Origin: Thermoactinospora rubra
GTDB taxonomy: Bacteria > Actinomycetota > Actinomycetes > Streptosporangiales > Streptosporangiaceae
Length of the DNA: 64,000 nt
Direction of reading: 5' to 3'
Assembly (NCBI RefSeq): GCF_002093975.1
Contig: NZ_KZ084335.1
Coordinates: forward strand, 21,299 to 85,298
In this document: one piece after another, positions 1 to 8,086 of the stretch
Numbering within the stretch: position 1 is the stretch's first letter
How the letters are laid out: each line of letters begins with the position of its first letter
Notes under the pieces: model-generated
What the model was told of the DNA's origin: nothing
Database searches by the model: none
What the model saw: the letters and a program-made list of their open reading frames with translations, nothing else
Position numbers and translations under genes: made by a program

Positions 1-61
1 GGCGGTATCCTCCCGCTCGACCATGATGAGGAGCGAGGCGCGAAGACCGGGAGCGAGCGTC

Positions 62-241
62 ATGACCTCAGCCTACTGCGATCACTGCGGCGGCCCCGCG
101 GAGGATGATCACGCGGCGTGCGCGCGGGCGCGGGCGATGGAGCCGCCGCGGTACTGCCCGCACTGCCGTCGCCGCCTCGTCGTGCAGGTGACCCCGACGT
201 CCTGGTCGGCGCGGTGCGCCGAGCACGGCCTCCTTCAGTGA
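62..241 (+). CDS. bsaP: Small Cys-rich protein, BsaP-like (biotin synthase auxiliary protein)
   Basis: A 59-residue protein with a CDHCG knuckle near the N-terminus, an EPPRYCPHC block in the middle and a C-terminal ARCAEHG motif. This Cys/His layout matches, from memory, the small actinobacterial protein encoded beside bioB that supports biotin synthase activity, probably by serving its iron-sulfur clusters. I chose the internal ATG at 62 because GGGAGCGAG precedes it and family members begin close to the first CxxC; an in-frame ATG at 23 would add 13 unlikely residues. The only bioB in the window is about 19 kb away, so this copy is detached from it unless another bioB lies left of the window. 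It could instead be another small zinc-ribbon protein. Confidence 0.66.
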   Translation: MTSAYCDHCGGPAEDDHAACARARAMEPPRYCPHCRRRLVVQVTPTSWSARCAEHGLLQ

Positions 242-409
242 TTTCTCCGATCGGGCGCAGGCCAGCACGGTAGGGTTTATCCGAGCTTGTGATGATTCTT
301 GTGATGCTGGTGAGGTAAAGTCCGTAAACCCTGACTTCTGCGTCGCCTCGACGCGAGTCCGTTGTGTTGGGGTTGGCGAGTTAGGAGAGGCAGGGGCAAC
401 GGGGGAGAG

Positions 410-1957
410 ATGGCTGGCCAAGGTACGACGCTTGCGGGAAGGTATCGGCTCGACACCCGCATAGGCGCCGGTGGCATGGGCGAGGTCTGGCGCGGGGAGG
501 ACATCGTCCTGGCGCGCACCGTCGCCGTGAAGGTGCTGCTCCCTGGCCGCACGACCGATCCCGGCTTCGTCGCGCGCTTCCAGGCCGAGGCCCGCGCGAT
601 GGCCACCGTCAACCACCCGGGCGTCGTCGACGTCTACGACTACGGCGTCAGCGGGGACAACGTCTACCTGGTGATGAAGTTCGTCGACGGCGAGCCGCTC
701 GACCGCCTGCTCACCCGGCTGGGCCGCATCGCCCCCGAGTCCGCCATGGAACTCGTCGCCCAGGCCGCCTCGGCCCTGCAGGCCGTCCACGACCAGGGCA
801 TCGTCCACCGCGACGTCAAGCCGGGCAACCTGCTGGTCCAGCGCGACGGCACGCTCGTGCTCACCGACTTCGGCATCGCCCGGGCGGATGCGGGCAGCCG
901 CCTCACCGACGCGGGCATGGTGCTGGGCACCGCCGCCTACTGCGCGCCCGAGCAGGCCGAGGGCATGCCCGTGACGCCCGCCGTCGACATCTACGCGCTC
1001 GGCGTGGTGGCCTACGAGTGCCTGGCCGGGGTGCGGCCCTTCGACGGGGACAGCGCCGTCACGATCGCGCTCAAGCACATCCGCGAGACCCCGCCGCCGC
1101 TGCCGCCCGACATTCCGGCCCCAGTGCGGGCGCTGGTGGAGCGGGCGCTGTCGAAGGACCCCGCGGCGCGCTTCCCCAGCGCCGCCGCGATGAGCACCGC
1201 CGCCCGCCAGGTCGCGATCGGCGCGGCCCACCTGGGCGACCTGGAGCCGGTCACCACGGGCGCCACGATGGCCCGTCCCGAGCCGCCGCCCCGGCCCGAG
1301 AACACCACGCTGGAGGCCGCTCCGTCACGGCGCGGCCGCCGCGCGTCCAAGGCCCGCAGCAGCAAGGGCGGCCTGGTGGCGGGCATCGCCGTCGTGGCCG
1401 TCCTCGGGGTGGGCGCGGGCGCGTTCGCCATCACCGGCGGCGAGATCCTCAATCCCACGCCCACACCCACGTCGACCAACGTCGGCGCCGTCGGCAAGAC
1501 GTCCTCCATCTCGAAACCCCCCAAGTCGCCTACCAGGAACCACCAGACGCGGCCCTCGGAGACCAAGCCCACGGTCCGGCCCTCCATGGAGGATCCCGAA
1601 CCGTCGCAGGAGCCTTCGACGTCCGAGCCCACGAAGACCGAGCCCACCAAGCCCACGGTCTCGCCCACCAAGCCGACCACCACGCCGACGGTGCAGCGCA
1701 AGAAGATCCCGCCGGTCTACCACCTGACCCCGGCCGCGGCCCAGGAACTGCTCAGGAAGGCGGGCTTCAAGCAGGTCAACACCTTCAAGGACCACGACCC
1801 CGACTGGAAGGGCTGCGTGAAGATCGGCGCGGTGGAGCCCGAAGTGGGCACCCTCCACCCGATCGACAAGAAGATCACGCTGACCGTGATCGAGGACATC
1901 GCCTGCTCGGTCAGCCCGTCGCCGTCCACGAGCCCGTCGCCGACCAAGACCCCCTAG
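410..1957 (+). CDS. Membrane Ser/Thr protein kinase with PASTA-like extracellular domain
   Basis: A 515-residue PknB-type receptor kinase. The catalytic domain (about residues 10-270) has the glycine loop GAGGMGEV, the ATP-binding Lys in VAVKVL (about residue 41), HRDVKPGN (about 132-139), DFG (about 152) and APEQ. A single membrane span lies at about 320-341, followed by a Pro/Thr/Ser-rich extracellular linker and one C-terminal PASTA-like repeat (about 430-500) containing two Cys that could form a disulfide. Such kinases usually sense cell-wall fragments and signal growth state. The start at 410 is preceded by GGGGGAGAG; the upstream ATG at 362 adds residues not typical of the family. The gene converges on the alcohol dehydrogenase with a 1-base gap. 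Confidence 0.92.
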   Translation: MAGQGTTLAGRYRLDTRIGAGGMGEVWRGEDIVLARTVAVKVLLPGRTTDPGFVARFQAEARAMATVNHPGVVDVYDYGVSGDNVYLVMKFVDGEPLDRLLTRLGRIAPESAMELVAQAASALQAVHDQGIVHRDVKPGNLLVQRDGTLVLTDFGIARADAGSRLTDAGMVLGTAAYCAPEQAEGMPVTPAVDIYALGVVAYECLAGVRPFDGDSAVTIALKHIRETPPPLPPDIPAPVRALVERALSKDPAARFPSAAAMSTAARQVAIGAAHLGDLEPVTTGATMARPEPPPRPENTTLEAAPSRRGRRASKARSSKGGLVAGIAVVAVLGVGAGAFAITGGEILNPTPTPTSTNVGAVGKTSSISKPPKSPTRNHQTRPSETKPTVRPSMEDPEPSQEPSTSEPTKTEPTKPTVSPTKPTTTPTVQRKKIPPVYHLTPAAAQELLRKAGFKQVNTFKDHDPDWKGCVKIGAVEPEVGTLHPIDKKITLTVIEDIACSVSPSPSTSPSPTKTP

Positions 1958-1958
1958 G

Positions 1959-3065
1959 CTAGAAAACGATCACCGGCTTGACGGCCTTTCCGGCGGCCAT
2001 GTGCTCGGCGGCCAGGGCGATGTCGTTGAACGCGTAGTGGAAGATCAGCCTGTCCACCGGCAGGCGGCCGTCGCGCACGAGCCGGACCAGGGCGGGGATG
2101 AATGTCTGCGGCTCGCCGTCGCCCAGGGTCAGGCCCGTCACCCGGCGGCCGGGGAGCATGGCGTTGACGTCCAGGGCGACCTCCGTGCCGAACGGCGGCG
2201 CGCCGACCAGCACGAGCGTGCCGCGCGGCGCGAGGGCGTCGGCGCCCTTGCGCACCACGGCGACGCTGCCTGTGGTGTCCACGACGCCGTCGGCTCCCCG
2301 CCCGCCGGTGAGGTCGAGGATCGCCTCGGTCACGTCGGCCTCCCCGACGTCGACCGTGTGGGTCGCGCCGACCTCGCGGGCCAGCCGCAGGCGTTCGCCG
2401 ATCCTGTCGACGGCGACGATCGTCGTCGCGGGCGTGAGCGCTGCGGCCATGACGGCCGACAGCCCGACGGCGCCCGCGCCCAGGACCGCGACGCAGCTGC
2501 CCGGCTCCGGCCGCAGCACGTTCCAGATCGCGCCCGCCCCGGTCTGGACCCCGCAGCCCAGGGGCGCGACGGACTCCAGCGGCACGGCGGGGTCGACCTT
2601 CACCATGCTGCGCCGGTCCACCAGGGCCCGTACGGCGAGGGAGGACTGCCCGAAGAAGTGGCCGCCCAGCGGGACGCCGTCGCGGCTGATCGTGGCGTTG
2701 CCGTCGGCGCGGCGGCCCCCGATGAGGTTCAACGGCAGCCAGGCGGCGCAGTAGGCGGGATGGCCTCCCCGGCAGTCGCGGCAGTGGCCGCAGGAGGTGA
2801 ACGACAGCACGACGTGGTCGCCGGGCGCGATGTCGGTGATCGCCGATCCGACCGCCTCCACGACGCCCGCCCCCTCGTGGCCGAGCACGCCGGGCAGCGG
2901 GAACGGCAGCGCGCCCGCGGCCACGCCCAGGTCGGTGTGGCACAGGCCCGCGGCCACCATGCGGACGACCGCCTCGTCCGGCCTTGGCTCGTCGAGTTCG
3001 ACCTCGGTCAGGGTGAACGGCGCGCCGGCCGATTCGACGACGGCGGCCCGGGTCGGTGTGCTCAT
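1959..3065 (-). CDS. Zinc-dependent alcohol dehydrogenase, aryl-alcohol (XylB-like) type
   Basis: A 368-residue medium-chain dehydrogenase. It has the catalytic-zinc residues GLCHTD and GHEGAG, a structural-zinc cluster CGHCRDC...C, and a Rossmann motif GAGAVGLSAVMAA. The HFFGQSS and PLGCGVQTGAGA stretches resemble benzyl/aryl-alcohol dehydrogenases. It would oxidise an aromatic alcohol to the aldehyde with NAD. The gene follows the aldehyde dehydrogenase by 11 bases in the same operon, which fits a two-step alcohol to aldehyde to acid route feeding the vanillate demethylase encoded 3 kb away. The exact substrate (vanillyl, benzyl or coniferyl alcohol) cannot be read from the sequence. Confidence 0.88.
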   Translation of the reverse strand: MSTPTRAAVVESAGAPFTLTEVELDEPRPDEAVVRMVAAGLCHTDLGVAAGALPFPLPGVLGHEGAGVVEAVGSAITDIAPGDHVVLSFTSCGHCRDCRGGHPAYCAAWLPLNLIGGRRADGNATISRDGVPLGGHFFGQSSLAVRALVDRRSMVKVDPAVPLESVAPLGCGVQTGAGAIWNVLRPEPGSCVAVLGAGAVGLSAVMAAALTPATTIVAVDRIGERLRLAREVGATHTVDVGEADVTEAILDLTGGRGADGVVDTTGSVAVVRKGADALAPRGTLVLVGAPPFGTEVALDVNAMLPGRRVTGLTLGDGEPQTFIPALVRLVRDGRLPVDRLIFHYAFNDIALAAEHMAAGKAVKPVIVF

Positions 3066-3076
3066 GACGCGCTCCT

Positions 3077-4531
3077 TCAGTCCAGTGAGACGACGACGGA
3101 CTTGGTCCTGGTGTACGAGGCGAGGGCCTCCGGCCCGTACTCCCGTCCGTAGCCGGAGTCCTTGACACCTCCGAACGGCACGGCGGGATCGAGCATCGCC
3201 CAGTCGTTGACCCAGACGATCCCGGCCTGGAGCCTGGCCGCCACCCGGTGCGCGCGGGCCACGTCGGCGGTCTGGATCCCCGCCGCCAGTCCGTACGGCG
3301 TGGCGTTGGCCATCTCGACGGCCTCGTCCTCGGAGTCGAACGGCTGAACGGTGAGGACCGGGCCGAAGATCTCCTCCTGGACGACCCGGGAGCCGGCGGC
3401 CAGGTCGGCGATGACGGTGGGCCGGTAGTAGTAGCCGCCGTTCAGGTCGAGCCGCTCGCCGCCGCACACGATTCGGCCGCCCTCCCGGCGGGCCTGTTCG
3501 ACGTACTCCTCGACCTTCTTGACGTGCCGGTCGGCGGCCATCGGTCCCACGACGGTGCCTGGGTCGCGGGGGTCGCCGACCGGGACGCCGGGAACGGCCT
3601 GGGCGAGGATGCCGAGGATCGTCTCGTAGAGCGGCCGGGCGACCAGCAGCCGTGGCCCGGCCATGCAGAACTGGCCGGTGTTGAAGACGAACGCCTTGAT
3701 GATCGCGCCGATGGCCTTGTCCAGGTCGGCGTCCTCGAAGACGAGGTGGGCGGCGTTGCCGCCGAGTTCCATGGTGACCGGCTTGAGCGCCGCGCCCGCG
3801 ACGCTCGCGGCGTGCCGCCCGACGGCCGTGGAGCCGGTGAAGGCGATCTTGTCGATGCCCGGGTGCTCCAGCAGGGCCTTCCCGGCCTTCGCGCCCATGC
3901 CCGTGACGACGTTGACCACGCCGTCCGGGACGCCGGCCTCCTGGAACAGCCGGGCCATGAACAGGGCGCTCAGCGGTGTGTCCTCCGACGGCTTGTGCAC
4001 CACGGTGTTCCCGGCCGCGAGCGCCGGCGCCAGCTTGGAGCCCGACAGGATGAGCGGGAAGTTGAACGGCGTGATCGCGGCCACCACGCCCAGCGGTTCG
4101 CGGCGGGTGTAGGCCAGGGCGTTCAGAGGGGTCCCCCGGGTGGCGCCGTCCAGGGTCTGCGCCAGGCCGGCGTAGTACTCGTACTGCTCGGCCGTCGTCT
4201 CGACGTCGACCGCGCGGCACAGCGTGACCGGCTTGCCGACGTCCAGGCTCTCCAGCCGGGTGAGCTCGTCGGCGTGTTCCCTGACGAGGTCGGCCACCCT
4301 GCGCAGTACGCGGGCCCGCTCCCGGCCGCTCGTCGCGGCCCACGGTCCCCTGTCGAACGCCTCGCGGGCGGCTCCGACGGCGGCGTCGACGTCGGAGGCG
4401 TCGGCATCGGCCACGGTGGCGGCCACCCGGCCGGTGGAGGGGTCGACGACGTCCGCGCGACCACCGCCCGCCGATTCGCGCCACCGCCCGCCGATGAACA
4501 GCAGGCCGTCCTCGATTTTGTGGTCGCCCAT
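3077..4531 (-). CDS. NAD(P)-dependent aldehyde dehydrogenase, probably aromatic aldehyde
   Basis: A 484-residue ALDH-superfamily enzyme with the general base Glu in VTMELGGN and the nucleophile Cys289 in FNTGQFCMAG; the cofactor-binding region includes AITPFNFPLILSG. It is the normal length for the family. It would oxidise an aldehyde to the acid. With the aryl-alcohol dehydrogenase downstream and vanAB nearby, vanillin to vanillate is a reasonable inference. The ATG at 4531 was chosen because family similarity starts there and GAAGGGA lies upstream; an ATG at 4573 is also in frame but sits inside the MarR-type palindrome. First gene of a two-gene operon, divergent from the MarR gene. Confidence 0.88.
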   Translation of the reverse strand: MGDHKIEDGLLFIGGRWRESAGGGRADVVDPSTGRVAATVADADASDVDAAVGAAREAFDRGPWAATSGRERARVLRRVADLVREHADELTRLESLDVGKPVTLCRAVDVETTAEQYEYYAGLAQTLDGATRGTPLNALAYTRREPLGVVAAITPFNFPLILSGSKLAPALAAGNTVVHKPSEDTPLSALFMARLFQEAGVPDGVVNVVTGMGAKAGKALLEHPGIDKIAFTGSTAVGRHAASVAGAALKPVTMELGGNAAHLVFEDADLDKAIGAIIKAFVFNTGQFCMAGPRLLVARPLYETILGILAQAVPGVPVGDPRDPGTVVGPMAADRHVKKVEEYVEQARREGGRIVCGGERLDLNGGYYYRPTVIADLAAGSRVVQEEIFGPVLTVQPFDSEDEAVEMANATPYGLAAGIQTADVARAHRVAARLQAGIVWVNDWAMLDPAVPFGGVKDSGYGREYGPEALASYTRTKSVVVSLD

Positions 4532-4571
4532 GCCGAGCCGTCCCTTCACCTGGGGAATCCGGCGATCTATC

Positions 4572-4586
4572 ATCAGGAAACCTGAT
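4572..4586. promoter_or_regulatory. MarR-type operator 1, ATCAGG-AAA-CCTGAT
   Basis: A perfect 6-3-6 palindrome in the intergenic region between the divergent aldehyde dehydrogenase and MarR genes. Its size and AT-rich centre fit MarR-family dimers. A near copy lies 34 bp away, about three helical turns, so two dimers would bind on the same DNA face and could control both promoters. Confidence 0.72.
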
Positions 4587-4605
4587 AAAGCGAAGTGTCG
4601 TTACA

Positions 4606-4620
4606 ATCAGGATTCCTGTC
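4606..4620. promoter_or_regulatory. MarR-type operator 2, ATCAGG-ATT-CCTGTC
   Basis: An imperfect second copy of the palindrome at 4572-4586, with the left arm identical and two differences in the right arm (CCTGTC against CCTGAT). It lies 23 bases upstream of the MarR start, where binding would autoregulate the regulator. Confidence 0.66.
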
Positions 4621-4643
4621 AATGCTCCGGAGTGGGGAACGTG

Positions 4644-5072
4644 ATGGCGACTTCCGCGTCGGGCCCGTCTCTGCTCTACATGGTCAAGCGGGTGGAGCTG
4701 GTGGTCAGGTCGCACCTGGACGCGCTGCTCCGGCCGGCGGGCATCACGGCCCAGCAGTACACCGCGCTCAGCGTCCTGGAGCGGCACGACGGGTTGTGCG
4801 CGGCCGAGCTGGCACGCCTCTCCTTCGTCACGGCGCAGTCGATGGCCGACATGGTGCGGGCGCTGGAGGACCGGGGGCTCATCCGCAGGGAGCGCAATCC
4901 GCGCAACCGCAGGGAGCTGCTCATCCTGCTGACCGACGCGGGACGCGACGTGCTCGCCCGTTTCGAGGCCCCGGTCCGCGAGCTCGAGGAACGCATGGTC
5001 GGGGGGCTGACCGCCGCCCAGGTGAAGGTGCTGCGGGAGGCGCTCACCAAGGCGTGGAGGGCACTGTCCTGA
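4644..5072 (+). CDS. MarR-family transcriptional regulator
   Basis: A 142-residue winged-helix regulator. The recognition region is LCAAELARLSFVTAQSMADMVRALEDRGLIRRE, read here in two parts (AELARLSFVTAQSMADMV then LEDRGLIRR), followed by the wing NPRNRRELLILLTDAGR, which is classic MarR. It is divergent from the aldehyde/alcohol dehydrogenase operon, with two related palindromes in between, so it most likely represses that operon and itself until an aromatic ligand binds. The ATG at 4644 follows GGAGTGGGGAAC; a GTG at 4641 is an alternative. Confidence 0.88.
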   Translation: MATSASGPSLLYMVKRVELVVRSHLDALLRPAGITAQQYTALSVLERHDGLCAAELARLSFVTAQSMADMVRALEDRGLIRRERNPRNRRELLILLTDAGRDVLARFEAPVRELEERMVGGLTAAQVKVLREALTKAWRALS

Positions 5073-5094
5073 GCGACCGGGTTGGGAGTGAGGC

Positions 5095-5907
5095 ATGCAG
5101 CAGCGCCGCCCGTCCGTGACGCGGAGGGTCCTCGGCATCCTCGACGCCTTCACGCCGGACCGGCCCGCCCTGCCGCTGGCCGAGATCGCCCGGCGCGCGG
5201 GCCTGCCGCCCGCCACCGCCCACCGGCTCGTCACCGAGCTGACCCGCTGGGGCGCGCTGGAACGCGGCGGGCGCGGCGTCTACCGGATCGGGCTGCGCCT
5301 GTGGGAGGTGGCCGCCCTGGCCCCGCGCGGGCTCGGATTGCGTGAGGCGGCCATGCCGTTCCTGGAGGACCTCTACGAGGCCACGCACGAGAACGTCCAG
5401 CTCGCCGTCCTGGACGGGCTGGAGGTCGTCTTCGTCGAGCGCATCTCCGGCAGGGACGCGGTCCACGTCTTCACCCGGGTCGGCGGGCGCTTCCCCGCCC
5501 ACGCCACCGGGGTGGGGCTGGCGCTGCTCGCGCACGCCGACCACGAGCTGCAGGAACGTGCCATCGCCGCGCCCAAGGCCCGCCTGACCCCCAAGACGAT
5601 CTGCGCGCCCGACGAGCTGCGCCGGGCCCTCGCCGAGGTGCGGCGCACCGGGGTGGCCATCAGCGACGGGCAGGTCGAGCTGGTGGCGCTGTCGGTGGCC
5701 GCGCCGGTGTTCGGGCCCGGCGACAGGGCGGTGGCGGCCGTGTCGGTGGTCGTCCCGTCGCGGGAGCGGGCCGCGCAGCCGCTGATCCCGGCGGTCCTGG
5801 CCGCCGCGCGGGGCATCTCGCGGGCGCTCGGCGCGCCCAGGGCGATCCGCGTTCCCCCCACCCTCCGCAGGCTCCCGCCCGGACAGCCATTCCATCCAAC
5901 GGAATGA
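5095..5907 (+). CDS. IclR-family transcriptional regulator
   Basis: A 270-residue regulator with an N-terminal winged helix (about residues 5-65; [19 protein letters not shown] is the recognition region) and a C-terminal effector domain containing the ATGVGLALLAH and GVAISDGQVELVALSVAAPVF segments that mark the IclR fold. IclR proteins commonly control aromatic acid pathways (PcaR, PobR). It lies 22 bases after the MarR gene and directly upstream of vanA, so it is the probable vanAB regulator. A 6-7-6 inverted repeat overlaps its own 3' end and precedes vanA. Confidence 0.88.
   Translation: MQQRRPSVTRRVLGILDAFTPDRPALPLAEIARRAGLPPATAHRLVTELTRWGALERGGRGVYRIGLRLWEVAALAPRGLGLREAAMPFLEDLYEATHENVQLAVLDGLEVVFVERISGRDAVHVFTRVGGRFPAHATGVGLALLAHADHELQERAIAAPKARLTPKTICAPDELRRALAEVRRTGVAISDGQVELVALSVAAPVFGPGDRAVAAVSVVVPSRERAAQPLIPAVLAAARGISRALGAPRAIRVPPTLRRLPPGQPFHPTE
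5888..5906. promoter_or_regulatory. Inverted repeat CATTCC-N7-GGAATG, candidate IclR operator for vanAB
   Basis: Perfect 6-bp arms separated by ATCCAAC, overlapping the last codons of the IclR gene and lying 74 bases before vanA. The position suits control of vanA by the upstream regulator. Because the repeat is partly coding, it may also be coincidental. Confidence 0.45.
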
Positions 5908-5979
5908 GCGTGGCCCGGCCGTCGGCCCATTGGCGAAAGTCGGGGCATTCCCGTTCCCCGTCCGCCGAGGAGCCCGGCC

Positions 5980-7005
5980 ATGCCGTTCCCGCGCAACCAG
6001 TGGTACGTCGCCGCCTACGGCGAGGAGGTCGGCGACGGCCTGCTCGCCAGGACGATCTGCGGCGAGCCGATCCTGTTCTACCGCACCGCCGCCGGGCGGG
6101 TCGCCGCGCTGTCCGACCGCTGCGTCCACCGCCGCTACCCGCTGTCGGAGGGCAGCAGGGACGGCGACACGGTCGTGTGCGGCTACCACGGCTTCACCTA
6201 CGCCCCGGACGGCCGGTGCGTCGCCGTACCGGGCCAGGCCCGCATCCCCCGCACCGCCCGCATCCCCGTCTATCCCGTCGTCGAGCAGGACACGCTCGTG
6301 TGGGTGTGGATCGGCGACGCGAACGCCGCCGACCCGGCCGCCGTCCCGCGGGCGCCCTGGCTGGCCTCCCCCGACTGGACCACCGTGCGCGGCATGGAGC
6401 CGCTGGCCGCCCGCTACGAGCTGCTCGTGGACAACCTGATGGATCTGTCGCACGAGACCTACCTGCACGGTGGCTACATCGGCACCCCGGAGGTGGCGCA
6501 GACGCCCATCACCACCGAGGTGGACGAGAAGGCCGGGGTCGTCTACGTCAGCCGGCGCATGACCGACGCCGAGTGCCCGCCCTTCTACGCCCGCTCCACC
6601 GGCATCGAGGGCCGCATCGACCGCTGGCAGGACATCGAGTACCACCCGCCGTGCCTGTACCTGCTCCACAGCCGCATCGCCCCCACCGGCGTGGCGCCCG
6701 GACCCGACGGCGACGACAGCCGCGCCTGCCACGCCGAGATCGTCTACGCGATCACGCCCGAGACCGAGACCAGCACGCACGACTTCTGGATGGTCTCCCG
6801 CGACTTCGCCCGCGACGACGAGGAGGTCAGCGCGTTCCTGGCCGAGAGCAACCGCACCGTCGTGCTCCAGGACGTGCGCGCGCTCGACCTGCTGGAGCGG
6901 GTCATCGCCACCGAGCCGGAGGGCTACCAGGAGCTCAGCATCAACATCGACACGGGCGGGCTGGCCGCCCGCCGCCTGCTCAAGCGGATGATCGAGACGC
7001 CATGA
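5980..7005 (+). CDS. vanA: Vanillate O-demethylase, Rieske oxygenase subunit
   Basis: A 341-residue Rieske non-heme iron oxygenase. The Rieske cluster ligands are C48-V-H50 and C67-G-Y-H70. The mononuclear iron site is in NLMDLSHETYLH, with His158 and His163. Size and motif spacing match VanA, which demethylates vanillate to protocatechuate and formaldehyde using electrons from VanB. The stop overlaps the start of a 50-codon ORF (ATGA) that in turn overlaps vanB, so all three are translationally coupled. Related Rieske demethylases acting on other methoxyarenes cannot be excluded. Confidence 0.88.
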   Translation: MPFPRNQWYVAAYGEEVGDGLLARTICGEPILFYRTAAGRVAALSDRCVHRRYPLSEGSRDGDTVVCGYHGFTYAPDGRCVAVPGQARIPRTARIPVYPVVEQDTLVWVWIGDANAADPAAVPRAPWLASPDWTTVRGMEPLAARYELLVDNLMDLSHETYLHGGYIGTPEVAQTPITTEVDEKAGVVYVSRRMTDAECPPFYARSTGIEGRIDRWQDIEYHPPCLYLLHSRIAPTGVAPGPDGDDSRACHAEIVYAITPETETSTHDFWMVSRDFARDDEEVSAFLAESNRTVVLQDVRALDLLERVIATEPEGYQELSINIDTGGLAARRLLKRMIETP

Positions 7006-7154
7006 CCGCGACACGGCTGAGGGTGGAGTGGACTCCCGGCTCCGACGTGCTGACCGGCGTGTGCCACTGCGGCGCCGTACGGCACGCCGAGGACCCGGTG
7101 GAGATCTGGGCCCTGCTCCTGGACCACCCCGAGCACGCGAAGGACTCTCCATGA
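7002..7154 (+). CDS. Small conserved-looking ORF coupled between vanA and vanB
   Basis: A 50-residue protein that overlaps vanA by ATGA at its start and vanB by ATGA at its end, so ribosomes should pass straight through all three genes. It contains a compact VCHCGAVRHAEDP motif (two Cys, two His) and an acidic amphipathic C-terminal half. I do not recognise a named family. The Cys/His cluster could bind a metal or iron-sulfur cluster, or help assemble the oxygenase, but that is inference. Coding potential is supported mainly by the double overlap and the in-frame GC-rich codon use. Confidence 0.62.
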   Translation: MTATRLRVEWTPGSDVLTGVCHCGAVRHAEDPVEIWALLLDHPEHAKDSP

Positions 7155-8086
7155 CGATCACGTTGGTGGTGGCGGCCAAGCGGACCGCCGCCGAGGGGGT
7201 GGCGCACCTGACGCTGCGCGCCGCCGGCGGTGGCCCGCTGCCGCCCTGGACGCCGGGTGCGCACCTCGACCTGGTCCTGGGGCCCGGCCTGGTGCGCCAG
7301 TACTCCCTGTGCGGCGACCCCGCCGACCGGTACGCCTACGAGATCGCCGTGCTGCGCGAGCCGGCGAGCCGGGGCGGCTCCCGCCACGTCCACGAGCGGC
7401 TGGCCGTGGGCGACAAGGTCGACGCGCGGGGGCCGCGCAACACCTTCGAGCTGGTCCCGGCCAAGCGGTACCTCTTCATCGCGGGCGGCATCGGGATCAC
7501 GCCGATCCTGCCGATGCTGGCCGAGGCCGAGCGGCTCGGCGCGGCGTGGCGGCTGCTGTACGGCGGGCGGACCCGGGCGTCGATGGCCTTCAGGGAACGG
7601 CTGGCCGCCGACCCCCGGGCCGAGCTCTGCCCGCAGGACGAGACGGGCCTGCTCGACCTCGACCGCTGGCTCGGCGAGCCGTCCTCCGGCACGCTCGTCT
7701 ACTGCTGCGGCCCGGCGCCCCTGCTGGACGCCGTGGAGGCGCGGTGCGCGGGATGGCCGCCCGGCAGCCTGCGCGTGGAACGCTTCGCCCCCAGGGACGG
7801 CGCGGAGCCGGGTCCCGGGGAGGAGTTCGAGATCGAGCTGGCCCGCTCCGGGCTGACGCTGCGCGTGCCGCCCGGGCGATCGGTGCTGTCGGTCGTCGAG
7901 GAGGCCGGGGTGCCGGTCCTGTCGTCCTGCCGGGAGGGCACCTGCGGGACCTGCGAGACCGGCGTGCTGGACGGCGTGCCCGACCACCGGGACTCGCTGC
8001 TCACCCAGGAGGAGCGGGAGGCCGGCGACACGATGCTGATCTGCGTCTCCCGCGCGTCGAGCTCCCGGCTGGTCCTGGACCTATGA
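7151..8086 (+). CDS. vanB: Vanillate O-demethylase reductase subunit
   Basis: A 311-residue class IA oxygenase reductase. The order is an N-terminal flavin domain (RQYSLCGDP), an NAD-binding domain (FIAGGIGITPILPML) and a C-terminal plant-type 2Fe-2S ferredoxin with ligands C260, C265, C268 and C298. It passes electrons from NADH to the Rieske centre of VanA. Its ATG overlaps the stop of the small ORF, and its last 6 bases overlap the convergent alpha-galactosidase gene. Confidence 0.9.
   Translation: MTITLVVAAKRTAAEGVAHLTLRAAGGGPLPPWTPGAHLDLVLGPGLVRQYSLCGDPADRYAYEIAVLREPASRGGSRHVHERLAVGDKVDARGPRNTFELVPAKRYLFIAGGIGITPILPMLAEAERLGAAWRLLYGGRTRASMAFRERLAADPRAELCPQDETGLLDLDRWLGEPSSGTLVYCCGPAPLLDAVEARCAGWPPGSLRVERFAPRDGAEPGPGEEFEIELARSGLTLRVPPGRSVLSVVEEAGVPVLSSCREGTCGTCETGVLDGVPDHRDSLLTQEEREAGDTMLICVSRASSSRLVLDL

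Noticed and set aside
1959..5234. A 1091-codon minus-strand frame running through the alcohol dehydrogenase
   Set aside because: Only the part from 3065 downwards is a recognisable protein; the rest is an Arg/Gly-rich shadow of the aldehyde dehydrogenase, so there is no giant fusion.
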